From positions 372,001 to 436,000 of the forward strand of contig NZ_JAINVF010000001.1 of assembly GCF_020400585.1 (NCBI RefSeq): a DNA stretch of 64,000 bases. The letters are read 5' to 3'. The translations under genes were made by a program, and so were the position numbers. Source of the stretch: Streptomyces sp. NK08204. GTDB lineage: Bacteria > Actinomycetota > Actinomycetes > Streptomycetales > Streptomycetaceae. Of this stretch, positions 43,322-52,313 are shown piece by piece (position 1 is the first letter of the stretch; each line of letters begins with the position of its first letter). The notes below the pieces were generated by a model. That model had not been told where the DNA came from. It saw only the letters and a program-made list of their open reading frames with translations, and did not search any database.

Positions 43322-44896
43322 GTGTCAAGCGTCGGGAGCCGGCCGGTGGAAAAGCAGTCACGGGGGCCACGGGAGGGTGCACGGCGCTCGTCGTTACGCG
43401 TACTCGCCGCGCGTGTGATGCCGGTGGACGGCGCGGACGAGTCGCTGGCCCGCTGGTTGGTGCCGGCCGTGCTCATCGGTGTGGTGGCCGGGGCGGGCGC
43501 GGCGGCCCTGTTCGGGCTGCTCCATCTGTGCACCGGCTGGCTGCTGGAGTCGGTGGCCGGTTACCGGCCTTACCGGACGTCGGCGGACGGGGGTTTCCGC
43601 ACGCTGACGGAGTCGGGCCGGCCGTGGGCGGTACCGCTGGTGGCCGCCGGCGGCGCGCTGGTCGCCACCGTGTTCGCACTGTGGCTGGCGCCGGAGGCCC
43701 GCGGGCACGGCACGGACGCCGCGATCGCCGCCGCCCACCACGATCCGACCGGGATGCGCGGCCGGGTGACGGTGGTGAAGCTGGTCGCGTCCGCGCTGAC
43801 AATCGGCTCGGGCGGCTCGGGCGGCACCGAGGGGCCCGCCGCGCAGATCTCCGCGGCGTTCGGCTCGGTGATCGCCCGGCGCACGGGCATGTCCCGGCAG
43901 CAGGCGCGGACGGCGGTGGTGATCGGACTCGCGGCGGGCGTGGGCGCGATCTTCGACGCGCCGTTCGGCGGGGCGCTGCTCGGGGCTGAACTGCTGTACC
44001 GCAGAAGCATGGACGCCCGGGTGCTGCCCAAGGCGGTGATCGCAGCGGTCGCGGGCTGGCTGGTCTTCGGTGCGTGCCACGGCTTCGACCCGGTGCTGGG
44101 TCATCCCACGGGAGGTCTCGGCGGTGCGGGCGGACTCCTGCTGGTCGTGCTGGTGGGCTTCGCGGCGGGGGGCGCGGGGCGCCTGTACACAGCGTGCTTC
44201 TATCTCGTCCACACCAGGGTCGGGGAACGGGTCCGCCGGCTGCCCGGCCGGATCGCGGCGCCGACCGTCGCCGCGCTGCTGGTGGGTGGGCTGGGGCTGC
44301 TGGTGCCGGGCGTGCTCGGCACCGGGTACGGCCTGCTGGAGGCGCTGACGCGGCGGAACGTGCTGCTGGATCTGCCGCTCGCCGTGGTGCTCGCGCTGCC
44401 GCTGGCGAAGATCGCCGGCACGGCCCTGTCGGTCGGCTCGGGCGGCTCCGGCGGCATCTTCGGGCCGGGCATGGTGGTCGGCGCCGGTGTCGGCGCGGCG
44501 GTGTGGCGGCTGGCGGAGCCGCTCGGCATCGCCCCGCACAGCCCGCTGGTACCGGTGGCGGTGGGCATGGCGGCCTGCCTCGGCCCGGTGGCGCACGCGC
44601 CGCTCGGCGTCACGGTGATGGTGGCCGAGATGCTGGGCGACGCCTCGCTGCTCGGCCCGGCCCTGCTCGCGGTGGGCGCCGCGAGCGCGGTCACCGGCGG
44701 GACGACGCTGTACCGCAGCCAGGTCGACCGTATCGAGGACGAGCCCGGCACCCCGGCCGCCGTTCCGCCCGGCACGCCGCCGCTCCCGCCGCACCAGGCC
44801 GGGCCGGCCCCGGACGGCCCGGTGGCGGTGCCGCTGCCGCCCACGCTGGTCGTGCCGCAGAACCCGCTCGACGGCGTCACCGGACGCGTCGAGTAG
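43322..44896 (+). CDS. ClC-family chloride channel/antiporter
   Basis: 524 residues, about ten membrane helices. Selectivity-filter regions are GSGGSGGTEGPAAQIS and GSGGSGGIFGPGMVVGA, corresponding to the GKEGP and GxFxP motifs; Thr replaces the Lys of GKEGP. The Glu in the TEGP sequence is the gating Glu position, so proton-coupled exchange is possible. The Pro-rich cytoplasmic C-terminus of about 60 residues lacks CBS domains. The GTG start follows a run of G residues. The 247-bp spacer to the divergent precursor-peptide gene must hold both promoters. Confidence 0.92.
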   Translation: MSSVGSRPVEKQSRGPREGARRSSLRVLAARVMPVDGADESLARWLVPAVLIGVVAGAGAAALFGLLHLCTGWLLESVAGYRPYRTSADGGFRTLTESGRPWAVPLVAAGGALVATVFALWLAPEARGHGTDAAIAAAHHDPTGMRGRVTVVKLVASALTIGSGGSGGTEGPAAQISAAFGSVIARRTGMSRQQARTAVVIGLAAGVGAIFDAPFGGALLGAELLYRRSMDARVLPKAVIAAVAGWLVFGACHGFDPVLGHPTGGLGGAGGLLLVVLVGFAAGGAGRLYTACFYLVHTRVGERVRRLPGRIAAPTVAALLVGGLGLLVPGVLGTGYGLLEALTRRNVLLDLPLAVVLALPLAKIAGTALSVGSGGSGGIFGPGMVVGAGVGAAVWRLAEPLGIAPHSPLVPVAVGMAACLGPVAHAPLGVTVMVAEMLGDASLLGPALLAVGAASAVTGGTTLYRSQVDRIEDEPGTPAAVPPGTPPLPPHQAGPAPDGPVAVPLPPTLVVPQNPLDGVTGRVE

Positions 44897-44951
44897 CGCG
44901 GCAGCGCGCGGACCCTGACGGCCAGGACCACGCAGGCTCTACCCTGTGACC

Positions 44952-45170
44952 ATGGACGACGCATCGATGGTCGGGCTCTTGGGGCGGGTGTCGGGGACGG
45001 TCGGGCCAGGGCTCGTCGGCGAAGTGATCGTCCGAGTGCGCGGGGGCGCTGAGCACTTCCTCGCCTACCCGGCCGACGGCTCGGGCCCCATCGCGCCGGG
45101 CACGGTGGTGATGGTGATGGAGTACCTGCCGCCGCGCACGGTGTACGTGACGGCGGCGTACGGCAGTTGA
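44952..45170 (+). CDS. NfeD-like small beta-barrel protein upstream of flotillin
   Basis: 72 residues (SMVGLLGRVSGTVGPGLVGE...VVMVMEYLPPRTVYV), almost wholly beta-strand, like the soluble OB-fold end of NfeD. It lies 131 bp upstream of a flotillin/SPFH gene, the usual partner. No ribosome site; a -10-like TACCCT seven bases before the ATG suggests a leaderless transcript. GTG 44946 is a less likely start. Confidence 0.75.
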   Translation: MDDASMVGLLGRVSGTVGPGLVGEVIVRVRGGAEHFLAYPADGSGPIAPGTVVMVMEYLPPRTVYVTAAYGS

Positions 45171-45301
45171 GCGGCCCGCCTCGCAGGTGAGGCCAACGCA
45201 TCAAGATTGCAACAAGGATTCGTCAGCGTCTTCACCCGGGGCCTGCGCGGGCGCACACTCCCTTCGTTCGGTGCCGAACGGGCACCATCCAAAGGGGGCG
45301 T

Positions 45302-46783
45302 ATGCCGATGGTTGTCGGCGTCGTTGCGGGGGCGGTCGTCGTTGCCGTCCTCGTTCTGATCGGTCTGTTCAAGATGATGTGGCGGGTGGCCGAGCCGAAC
45401 GAGGCGCTCGTCATCTCCGGGTCCAAGCACCGCACCGAGGGCCTCGAGGAGGGCATGGGCTTCCGCATCGTCACCGGGCGCGGCACGCTGGTGCTGCCCG
45501 GTGTGCAGGCGGTGCGCAAGATGTCCCTCGACCTGAACGAGACCGAGTTGCACGTGGACTGCGTGACGCACCAGGGCATTCCGCTGAAGGTGCGGGGCGT
45601 GGTCATCTTCAAGGTCGGCGACGACTTCGTGTCGATCGCCAACGCCGCTCGCCGTTTCCTGGACCAGCAGCGGCTGATGTCGGAGCGGGTGCACAACGTC
45701 TTCGCCGGTCATCTGCGTTCCATCGTCGGCGGGTTGACGGTCGAGGACATGATCCGCGACCGGGAGAAGCTGACGGGCCAGACCCGGGCGGCGTGCGGGA
45801 CGGAGATGGAGAAGCTCGGTCTGATCGTGGACTCGTTGCAGATCCACGAGATCGAGGACCCGACCGGGTACATCCAGAACCTGGCGATGCCGCACGCCGC
45901 GGCCGTACAGCGGGACGCGCGCATCGCGCAGGCGGAGGCGAACCGTCTGGCCACCGAGGCGGAGCAGCAGTCGTTCGCGCGGATGGCGGAGGCGACACGG
46001 GACAGCGAGATCCTGCAGGCCGGCTACCAGGCCGAGCGGGACAAGGCGGCAGCCAAGGCCCGTCAGGCCGGTCCGCTCGCCGAGGCCGCCGCCCGGCAGG
46101 AGGTCGTCGTCCAGGAGACGCGGGTCGCCGAGCTCGAGGCGCACCGGCGCGAGCAGCAGCTCCAGGCGGACGTCCGCAAGCCGGCGGACGCCAAGGCGTA
46201 CGAGAAGCGGACGCTGGCCGAGGCCGAGCGTGACGCGCGGATCTCCGCGGCGCAGGCCAAGGCGAAGGAGACGGAGCTGGCGGCGGCGGCCGAGGCGACC
46301 CGGGTCAAGACGGCCGCGGGCGCCGAGGCCGAGGCGACCGAGGCCCGGGGTACGGCGACCGCCGCGGCGACCCGGGCCACCGGTGAGGCCGAGGCAGCCG
46401 CCGCGCAGGCCAGGGGTCTGGCGGAGGCCGAGGCGACCAGGGCGCAGGGTCTCGCGGAGGCGGAGGCCATCAAGGCCCGTGCCGCCGCGCTCGCCGAGAA
46501 CCAGGAGGCGGTCGTCGCCCAGCAACTCGCCGAGAAGTGGCCGGAGATCGTCCAGGCGGGCGCGTCCGCGTTCGGCAACGTGGACAACATGGTGCTGCTC
46601 AACGGCGGCGACGGCATGGCGGAGTTGTTCGCGAAGGCGCTCACCATGGGCGGCACGGGCCTCGGCCTGGCCCGCCAGCTGCTGGCCTCGATGAACCCCA
46701 ACGGGCAAGCGGCGAACGGTACTTCACCCGAGGTGGCGGCCACGCACCCGCAGCAGAAGGTCACGGTGGAACTGGAGGACTAG
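45302..46783 (+). CDS. Flotillin-like SPFH/Band 7 membrane scaffold protein
   Basis: 493 residues. One N-terminal membrane helix (VVGVVAGAVVVAVLVLIGLF) is followed by an SPFH domain (about 30-200: EALVISGSKHRTEGLEEGMG). A long Ala/Glu-rich coiled coil (about 205-420) follows, with repeated AEAEAT/AEAEA patterns, and then a Gly-rich C-terminal tail. It organises membrane microdomains with NfeD-type partners. AGGGGGCGT precedes the ATG. The gene order NfeD-like then flotillin is conserved in bacteria. Confidence 0.93.
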   Translation: MPMVVGVVAGAVVVAVLVLIGLFKMMWRVAEPNEALVISGSKHRTEGLEEGMGFRIVTGRGTLVLPGVQAVRKMSLDLNETELHVDCVTHQGIPLKVRGVVIFKVGDDFVSIANAARRFLDQQRLMSERVHNVFAGHLRSIVGGLTVEDMIRDREKLTGQTRAACGTEMEKLGLIVDSLQIHEIEDPTGYIQNLAMPHAAAVQRDARIAQAEANRLATEAEQQSFARMAEATRDSEILQAGYQAERDKAAAKARQAGPLAEAAARQEVVVQETRVAELEAHRREQQLQADVRKPADAKAYEKRTLAEAERDARISAAQAKAKETELAAAAEATRVKTAAGAEAEATEARGTATAAATRATGEAEAAAAQARGLAEAEATRAQGLAEAEAIKARAAALAENQEAVVAQQLAEKWPEIVQAGASAFGNVDNMVLLNGGDGMAELFAKALTMGGTGLGLARQLLASMNPNGQAANGTSPEVAATHPQQKVTVELED

Positions 46784-46883
46784 CAAGACGGCCGGCGCAC
46801 ACCGCCGCGTGGCCGGGGCCCTTGCCGGGGTCCCGGCCGTTCGTCGTGTCAGCCCCTGCGGTCCGGGTACTAGGGTGCCCCCC

Positions 46884-47330
46884 GTGACCACGTTTACCGA
46901 TGAGAACGTCCCCGGCCGCTTCGGCCCGCACGCCACTGCCGAGGCCGACCCGCGCGCGGTCGGACGGGTGCGCACCGAGTATTCCCCCGCCCACGACGGC
47001 GACCCGGACCCCGGGGAGATCGTCTGGACCTGGGTGCCGTTCGAGGAGAACGACGGCAGGGGCAAGGACCGCCCGGTGCTGGTCGTGGCCCGCGAGGCGG
47101 CGGGCACCGTGCTCGCCGTCCAGCTCTCCAGCAAGCGGCACGACGGCGACCGCGAGTGGGTGGCGATCGGCAGCGGGCCCTGGGACCGGTCGGGCCGTGA
47201 CTCCTGGGTGGACGTGGACCGCGTCCTGCGACTGCACGAGGAGGGCATGCGCCGGGAGGCGTGCGCCCTGGACCGGATGCGGTTCAACCTGGTCCGGCAG
47301 CGGCTGCACGAACGCTACGGCTGGACCTGA
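46884..47330 (+). CDS. PemK/MazF-like protein
   Basis: 148 residues. After about 35 variable residues comes the MazF/PemK-type SH3 barrel: GEIVWTWVPFEENDGRGKDR, PVLVVAREAAGTVLAVQLSS, then SWVDVDRVLRLHEEG. The family members are endoribonuclease toxins, but no antitoxin gene adjoins, so this may be a solitary, domesticated member. GTG 46884 lacks a ribosome site; a TAGGGT seven bases upstream suggests a leaderless mRNA. Confidence 0.8.
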   Translation: MTTFTDENVPGRFGPHATAEADPRAVGRVRTEYSPAHDGDPDPGEIVWTWVPFEENDGRGKDRPVLVVAREAAGTVLAVQLSSKRHDGDREWVAIGSGPWDRSGRDSWVDVDRVLRLHEEGMRREACALDRMRFNLVRQRLHERYGWT

Positions 47331-47827
47331 CGGCCGTCGACGTGCTGAGCCGGTGGCCCTACGGCGCAGTGGGCCCCGTTGCTCATCCGAGGTGGGTGAC
47401 CTGCAGCACGGTGACCGTCTTGAGCGCGGCCGCCCGACGAGGAGGACCGTGAACGCGTGCTCGGTGACGATCATCCGCATGACGCCGTCATCTTCGCCGT
47501 AGGGCCTGGTCGCGGCGACCCTGTTACGCCTCCCGCCGCGCCTGCCGACGGTGGACGGAGCGTTTCTGAGCAGCGGCACCGCGCGTGCCGCGCTCACGGC
47601 GCCACCCCCGTGGGCGCCGCGAGCGCGGCACGCGCGGGCCATCCCGCCGTGCTCATGTACGCATCGTGGGCGATGCTGGACTGGCGGTGCAACGGAGTTT
47701 CCCCGCCCCGGCGTCCCGCGGGGCACCCTTGTGCGAATCAGCGCGAGGGTCTTGGGTGGAACGAGTGTCTGCCCGGCTCACCCGAAGCCGGGCCGACGGC
47801 ATGGTGGAATCTCAGGAGGATCCCGAC
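47331..47827 (+). other. Gene-poor 497-bp stretch upstream of egtA
   Basis: No recognisable protein on either strand. It contains a strong 55-base hairpin (47581-47635) and, from about 47700, the promoter region of egtA. A 17-codon ORF from GTG 47450 has a good GAGGAGG site but no recognisable product. The composition is as GC-rich as coding DNA; it may be debris of a lost gene. Confidence 0.5.
47581..47635. repeat. Large perfect inverted repeat / hairpin
   Basis: 15-bp perfect arms GCGCGTGCCGCGCTC / GAGCGCGGCACGCGC, one mismatched pair, then 7 further pairs including GGCGCC / GGCGCC, with a 9-base loop. That gives 22 of 23 positions paired. It is far stronger than the other hairpins in the window. 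Terminator, structured RNA or recombination-site remnant are all possible. Confidence 0.7.
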
Positions 47828-49141
47828 ATGTCCGACCCATCAGGCTCATCGAACACATACGACGGCGGTACGGGGCATGGCAGCGCCGTCACGGAGGCCG
47901 AGGTGGAGGCCCTGGTCAGGGGAATCTGCTTCAAGACCGGACCACCCCGACTGCTCGGGGTCGAAGTGGAATGGCTCGTTCATGAGCTGCGGCAGCCGCG
48001 GCTCCCGGTGACACCCGAACGACTCGAAGCGGCCTACGCCGCACTGCGTACCGTGCCCCTGAGTTCGACGCTCACCGTCGAACCCGGCGGCCAGCTGGAG
48101 CTGAGTTCGCCGCCCGCGGCCTCCCTGACGGAGTGCATCGGTACCGTCCGCGCCGACCTGGACGCCGTCCGCGCGGTCCTCGCGAGGGACGGCCTCGCGC
48201 TCGTGGGCCTCGGCCACGACCCCTGGCACGGGCCCCGCCGGTTCCTGCGCGCGCCACGCTACGACGCCATGGAGACCTGCCTCGACCGCACCGGCACGGC
48301 CGGCCGCCGCATGATGTGCACCTCGGCCTCCGTCCAGGTCTGCGTGGACGCCGGCCACACCGAGCCCGGCCCGCTCGGGCACGTGCGGCGCTGGTGGCTG
48401 GCACACCTGCTGGGCCCCCTGCTGGTGGCCGCGTTCGCCAACTCCCCGCTGTCCGCGGGACGGCCCACGGGCTGGCTGTCCACCCGGCAGCTGTGGTGGG
48501 CGCGGATCGGCGCCGGCCGGGCGGGGGCGCCCACGCTCGACGGGGAGCCCCGGGCTGCCTGGGCCCGGCGCGCGCTGGACGCCCCGGTGATGTGCGTACG
48601 GCGCGACGACGGCGGCCCGTGGGACGTGCCCGAGGACCTCACCTTCCGCGAGTGGATCCGGTCCAGGGCTCCCCGGCCGCCGACGCGGGAGGACCTCGGC
48701 TACCACCTCACGACCCTGTTCCCACCGGTCAGACCGCGCGGCCACCTGGAACTGCGCATGATCGACGCACAGCCCGGCGACGACGGGTGGATCGTGCCGC
48801 TCGCGGTGACGGCGGCGCTGTTCGACGACCCGGAGGCGTCCGAGACGGCCTACCGGACGGTGAAACCGCTGGCCGAGCGGACTTTCGGCCGGCCCGCCCC
48901 GCACAATCCCCTGTGGACCTGCGCGGCCCGCGACGGCCTCGCCGACCGCGAGTTGCACGAGGCCGCCGTCGCCTGTTTCACCGCCGCCCTGGAGGCCCTG
49001 CCCCGCCTCGGCGCCACGCCCGAGGTCACGGGCGCCGTCGCGGCGTTCCTCGACCGCTATGTCGCCCGGGCCCGCTGCCCCGCCGACGACCTGCTGGACC
49101 GACTGAGCGGCACCGCCCACGGGAAGGACGTCCGTACATGA
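47828..49141 (+). CDS. egtA: Ergothioneine biosynthesis glutamate-cysteine ligase EgtA
   Basis: 437 residues of the actinobacterial GCS2-type ligase fold (LGVEVEWLVHELR; STLTVEPGGQLELSSPP; LELRMIDAQPGDDGW). It forms gamma-glutamylcysteine from Glu, Cys and ATP, the sulfur donor for EgtB. ATG 47828 has CAGGAGGATC upstream. Its stop overlaps egtB (ATGA); the whole egtABCD set is translationally coupled. Confidence 0.95.
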   Translation: MSDPSGSSNTYDGGTGHGSAVTEAEVEALVRGICFKTGPPRLLGVEVEWLVHELRQPRLPVTPERLEAAYAALRTVPLSSTLTVEPGGQLELSSPPAASLTECIGTVRADLDAVRAVLARDGLALVGLGHDPWHGPRRFLRAPRYDAMETCLDRTGTAGRRMMCTSASVQVCVDAGHTEPGPLGHVRRWWLAHLLGPLLVAAFANSPLSAGRPTGWLSTRQLWWARIGAGRAGAPTLDGEPRAAWARRALDAPVMCVRRDDGGPWDVPEDLTFREWIRSRAPRPPTREDLGYHLTTLFPPVRPRGHLELRMIDAQPGDDGWIVPLAVTAALFDDPEASETAYRTVKPLAERTFGRPAPHNPLWTCAARDGLADRELHEAAVACFTAALEALPRLGATPEVTGAVAAFLDRYVARARCPADDLLDRLSGTAHGKDVRT

Positions 49142-50490
49142 ACGCCGCCGAGAACGGCATGGACATCGACACCGGAACAGACGCCGCGACCGACATGGAG
49201 GCCCTTCGCGAACGCGCATCGGCCTCGCTCACCACCGCCCGCGCCCGCACCACCCTGCTCACCACCTGTGTCGAGGATCCCGAACTCATCGCGCAGCACT
49301 CGCCGTTGATGTCCCCACTGGTGTGGGACCTCGCACACATCGGCAACCAGGAGGAGCTGTGGCTGCTGCGGGCGGTCGGCGGTCGGGAGGCGATGCGGCC
49401 GGAGATCGACGGCCTGTACGACGCCTTCGAGCACCCGCGCGCCGAACGTCCCTCGCTGCCGCTGCTGCCACCCGCCGAGGCCCGTCAGTACGCGGCCGAG
49501 GTACGCGGCCGGGCTCTGGACCTGCTGCAGGCCGCGGACTTCCACGGCACCGGGCTCACCGACGCCGGTTTCGCCTTCGGGATGATCGCGCAGCACGAAC
49601 AGCAGCACGACGAGACCATGCTGATCACCCACCAGCTGCGCAAGGGTCCGCAGGCCCTGACCGCGCCCGACCCGGAACCCGCTTCGCCGTTCCGGGGACC
49701 GGCCGAAGTCCTCGTCCCCGGTGGCCCGTTCACCATGGGTACCTCCACCGAGCCCTGGGCGCTGGACAACGAACGCCCCGCGCACCCGCGCCAGGTGGCG
49801 CCGTTCTGGATCGACACCACACCGGTGACGAACGCGTCGTACCAGGCGTTCATCGAGGACGGCGGTTACGGCACCGAGCGCTGGTGGTCTCCGGAGGGCT
49901 GGGCGCACATCCGGCGGCACGCGATCACGGCGCCGCTGTTCTGGCACCGGGACGGCGGCCAGTGGCTGCGCCGGCGCTTCGGGGTCACGGAGACGGTCCC
50001 GCCGGACGAGCCGGTGCTGCACGTGTGCTGGTACGAGGCCGACGCGTACGCCCGCTGGGCCGGGCGCCGGCTGCCCACCGAGACGGAGTGGGAGAAGGCC
50101 GCCCGCCACGACCCCGCCACCGGCCGCTCCCGGCGCTACCCGTGGGGCGACGCCGATCCGGCACCGGAGCACGCCAACCTCGGCCAGCGGCATCTGCGGC
50201 CCGCCCCGGCCGGCAGTTACCCGGCCGGTGAGTCCCCGCTGGGCGTACGGCAGTTGATCGGGGACGTGTGGGAGTGGACGGCGAGCGACTTCCTGCCGTA
50301 CCCGGGCTTCACCGCGTTCCCGTACAAGGAGTACTCGGAGGTGTTCTTCGGCCCCGAGTACAAGGTGCTGCGCGGCGGTTCGTTCGCCGTGGACCCGGTC
50401 GCCTGCCGGGGAACCTTCCGCAACTGGGACTACCCGATCCGGCGGCAGATCTTCTCCGGTTTCCGCACGGCCCGCTCGGAGACTGACTGA
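49138..50490 (+). CDS. egtB: Ergothioneine biosynthesis sulfoxide synthase EgtB
   Basis: 450 residues. The N-terminal DinB-like domain carries the iron ligands H67 (DLAHIGNQEE) and H153/H157 (QHEQQHDE). The C-terminal FGE-sulfatase/C-type-lectin-like domain is marked by GGPFTMGTS, LPTETEWEKAARHD, GDVWEWTASDF and KVLRGGSF. It joins hercynine and gamma-glutamylcysteine with O2 to the sulfoxide. It overlaps egtA by 4 bases and shares one base with the egtC start. Confidence 0.96.
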   Translation: MNAAENGMDIDTGTDAATDMEALRERASASLTTARARTTLLTTCVEDPELIAQHSPLMSPLVWDLAHIGNQEELWLLRAVGGREAMRPEIDGLYDAFEHPRAERPSLPLLPPAEARQYAAEVRGRALDLLQAADFHGTGLTDAGFAFGMIAQHEQQHDETMLITHQLRKGPQALTAPDPEPASPFRGPAEVLVPGGPFTMGTSTEPWALDNERPAHPRQVAPFWIDTTPVTNASYQAFIEDGGYGTERWWSPEGWAHIRRHAITAPLFWHRDGGQWLRRRFGVTETVPPDEPVLHVCWYEADAYARWAGRRLPTETEWEKAARHDPATGRSRRYPWGDADPAPEHANLGQRHLRPAPAGSYPAGESPLGVRQLIGDVWEWTASDFLPYPGFTAFPYKEYSEVFFGPEYKVLRGGSFAVDPVACRGTFRNWDYPIRRQIFSGFRTARSETD

Positions 50491-51305
50491 TGTGCCGTCA
50501 TTTGGCCTTCCTGGGGCCCGAGGAGCCGCTCGGCCGGCTCCTGGTGGATCCCCCGCACGGCCTGTACCGCCAGTCGTGGGCACCGCGGCGGCAGCGGTAC
50601 GGGACGGTCAACGCCGACGGTTTCGGGGTCGGCTGGTACGCCTCCGGCGACCCGGTGCCGGCCCGCTACCGGCGGGCGGGGCCGATCTGGGCCGACGTGT
50701 CCTTCGCCGATCTGGCGCGCGTGGTGCGCGCCGGTGCCGTGCTCGCCGCCGTACGCGACGCGACCGCGGCCGGTGCGGACGGCGAGGCCGCAGCGGCGCC
50801 GTTCGCGGCCGGGCGGTGGCTGTTCAGCCACAACGGGGCGATCGCGGGCTGGCCGCAGGCGGCGGCGCCCCTGGCGTCCGCCCTGCCCCCGGTCGACCTG
50901 CTGACGCTGGAGGCCCGTACCGACTCGGCGTTCGTCTGGGCACTGGCGCTGCACCGGCTGCGCTGCGGCGACGAACCCGCCCGCGCCCTCGGGGAAACGG
51001 TTCAGCAGCTGGCGGAGGCGGCGCCTGCCTCCCGCCTGAACCTGCTGCTCACCGACGGCGCCACCATCACCGCCACCGCCTGGGGCGACAGCCTCTGGTA
51101 CCGCACGGAGCCAGGTCTTCGCACGGTCGTCGCCTCGGAGCCGTACGACGACGACCCGCTCTGGCAGGAGGTCCCCGACCGCACCGTCCTCACCGCGAGC
51201 CGCGCCGGTGTGCTGCTCTCGCCGCTGGAGGACCCGGCGCCCTCCCCCACTCTCGACTCCGCTCGAGCGGGGGCACCCCCATCATCGAAGGAGCCCTGTA
51301 CGTGA
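50490..51305 (+). CDS. egtC: Ergothioneine biosynthesis amidohydrolase EgtC
   Basis: 271-residue class II (Ntn) glutamine amidotransferase fold. The nucleophile is Cys2 (MCRHLAFLG), with NADGFGVGWY and FSHNGAIAGW. It removes the gamma-glutamyl group from the EgtB product. The last 25 residues come from a repeated palindrome (51244-51284), so the tail is probably non-functional. The stop overlaps egtD (GTGA). Confidence 0.95.
   Translation: MCRHLAFLGPEEPLGRLLVDPPHGLYRQSWAPRRQRYGTVNADGFGVGWYASGDPVPARYRRAGPIWADVSFADLARVVRAGAVLAAVRDATAAGADGEAAAAPFAAGRWLFSHNGAIAGWPQAAAPLASALPPVDLLTLEARTDSAFVWALALHRLRCGDEPARALGETVQQLAEAAPASRLNLLLTDGATITATAWGDSLWYRTEPGLRTVVASEPYDDDPLWQEVPDRTVLTASRAGVLLSPLEDPAPSPTLDSARAGAPPSSKEPCT
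51244..51284. repeat. Streptomyces-type dispersed palindrome inside the egtC tail
   Basis: CCCCC...CTCGA / TCGAG.GGGGG arms around CTCCGC, then GGGGG-CA-CCCCC. This pattern (C-run, CTCGA, GCTCGAGCG, GGGGGCACCCCC) is, from memory, a common dispersed element near Streptomyces gene ends. Here it is inside coding sequence and supplies the last egtC codons. Confidence 0.6.
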
Positions 51306-52264
51306 GTCCCCTGCATGTCACCCGCGCCCTGCCCGAGGACGCGACGGACGCCGCGCTGCGCGCCGACGTCCGGCGCGGTCTCACCGTCCGTCCGAAGTGG
51401 CTGCCGCCCAAGTGGTTCTACGACGCCCGTGGCAGCGAGCTGTTCGAGCGGATCACGGCCCTGCCCGAGTACTATCCGACGCGCGCCGAGCGGGAGATCC
51501 TGGCCGACCGGGCGGGCGAGATCGCCGCCGCGAGCGGCGCCCGCACCCTGGTCGAACTGGGCTCCGGTTCCTCGGAGAAGACCCGCTATCTGATCGACGC
51601 GCTGCCCGCGCTGGCCGTGTACGTCCCGGTCGACGTCAGCGAGAGCGCGCTCACCCAGGCCGGGCGGGCGCTCATGACGAAGCGGCCGGGCCTGGACGTG
51701 CACGCGCTGATCGCCGACTTCACCGCGCCGCTCGCGCTGCCGAAGACGCCCGGACCACGGCTGGTGGCGTTCCTCGGCGGCACGATCGGCAACCTGCTGC
51801 CGGCCGAGCGGGCCGCGTTCCTGGCCTCGGTGCGGGGGCTGCTCGCCCCGGGCGACGGGCTGCTGCTCGGCACGGATCTGGTCAAGGACGAGCGCGTGCT
51901 GGTCCGGGCGTACGACGACGCGGCCGGGGTGACGGCCGCGTTCAACAAGAACGTGCTGACGGTCGTCAACCGTGAACTGGACGCCGACTTCGACCCCGCC
52001 GCCTTCGACCACGTGGCGCTGTGGGACGTGGAGCGGGAGTGGATCGAGATGCGGCTGCGTTCGCGCACCGCGCAGACCGTGAAGGTACCCGCGCTGAACC
52101 TCGCCGTGGACTTCGCGGCGGGCGAGGAACTGCGCACCGAGGTGTCGGCGAAGTTCCGCAAGGACGGGGTGAGCGCGGAACTGGCCGCCGCGGGGCTTGA
52201 GCTGACCCACTGGTGGACCGACACGGAAGGCAGGTTCGCGCTCTCCCTCAGCCTGGCACGGTGA
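51302..52264 (+). CDS. egtD: L-histidine N-alpha-methyltransferase EgtD
   Basis: 320 residues. SAM motif TLVELGSGSSEKTRYLIDAL; early signature PPKWFYDARGSELFERIT; FLGGTIGNLLPAERAAFL; C-terminal histidine-binding EVSAKFRKDG. It trimethylates histidine to hercynine. The GTG start overlaps the egtC stop. A hairpin terminator follows immediately. Confidence 0.96.
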   Translation: MSPLHVTRALPEDATDAALRADVRRGLTVRPKWLPPKWFYDARGSELFERITALPEYYPTRAEREILADRAGEIAAASGARTLVELGSGSSEKTRYLIDALPALAVYVPVDVSESALTQAGRALMTKRPGLDVHALIADFTAPLALPKTPGPRLVAFLGGTIGNLLPAERAAFLASVRGLLAPGDGLLLGTDLVKDERVLVRAYDDAAGVTAAFNKNVLTVVNRELDADFDPAAFDHVALWDVEREWIEMRLRSRTAQTVKVPALNLAVDFAAGEELRTEVSAKFRKDGVSAELAAAGLELTHWWTDTEGRFALSLSLAR

Positions 52265-52287
52265 GCCGGCGCGAGACAGGCCGGCTC
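52263..52287. terminator. Hairpin terminator after egtD
   Basis: Perfect 8-bp stem GAGCCGGC / GCCGGCTC with a 9-base loop, starting at the egtD stop. It is between convergent genes, so it may act in both directions. Confidence 0.65.
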
Positions 52288-52313
52288 TGGGGCGGGTCAG
52301 CCTCCAGGGCGGG

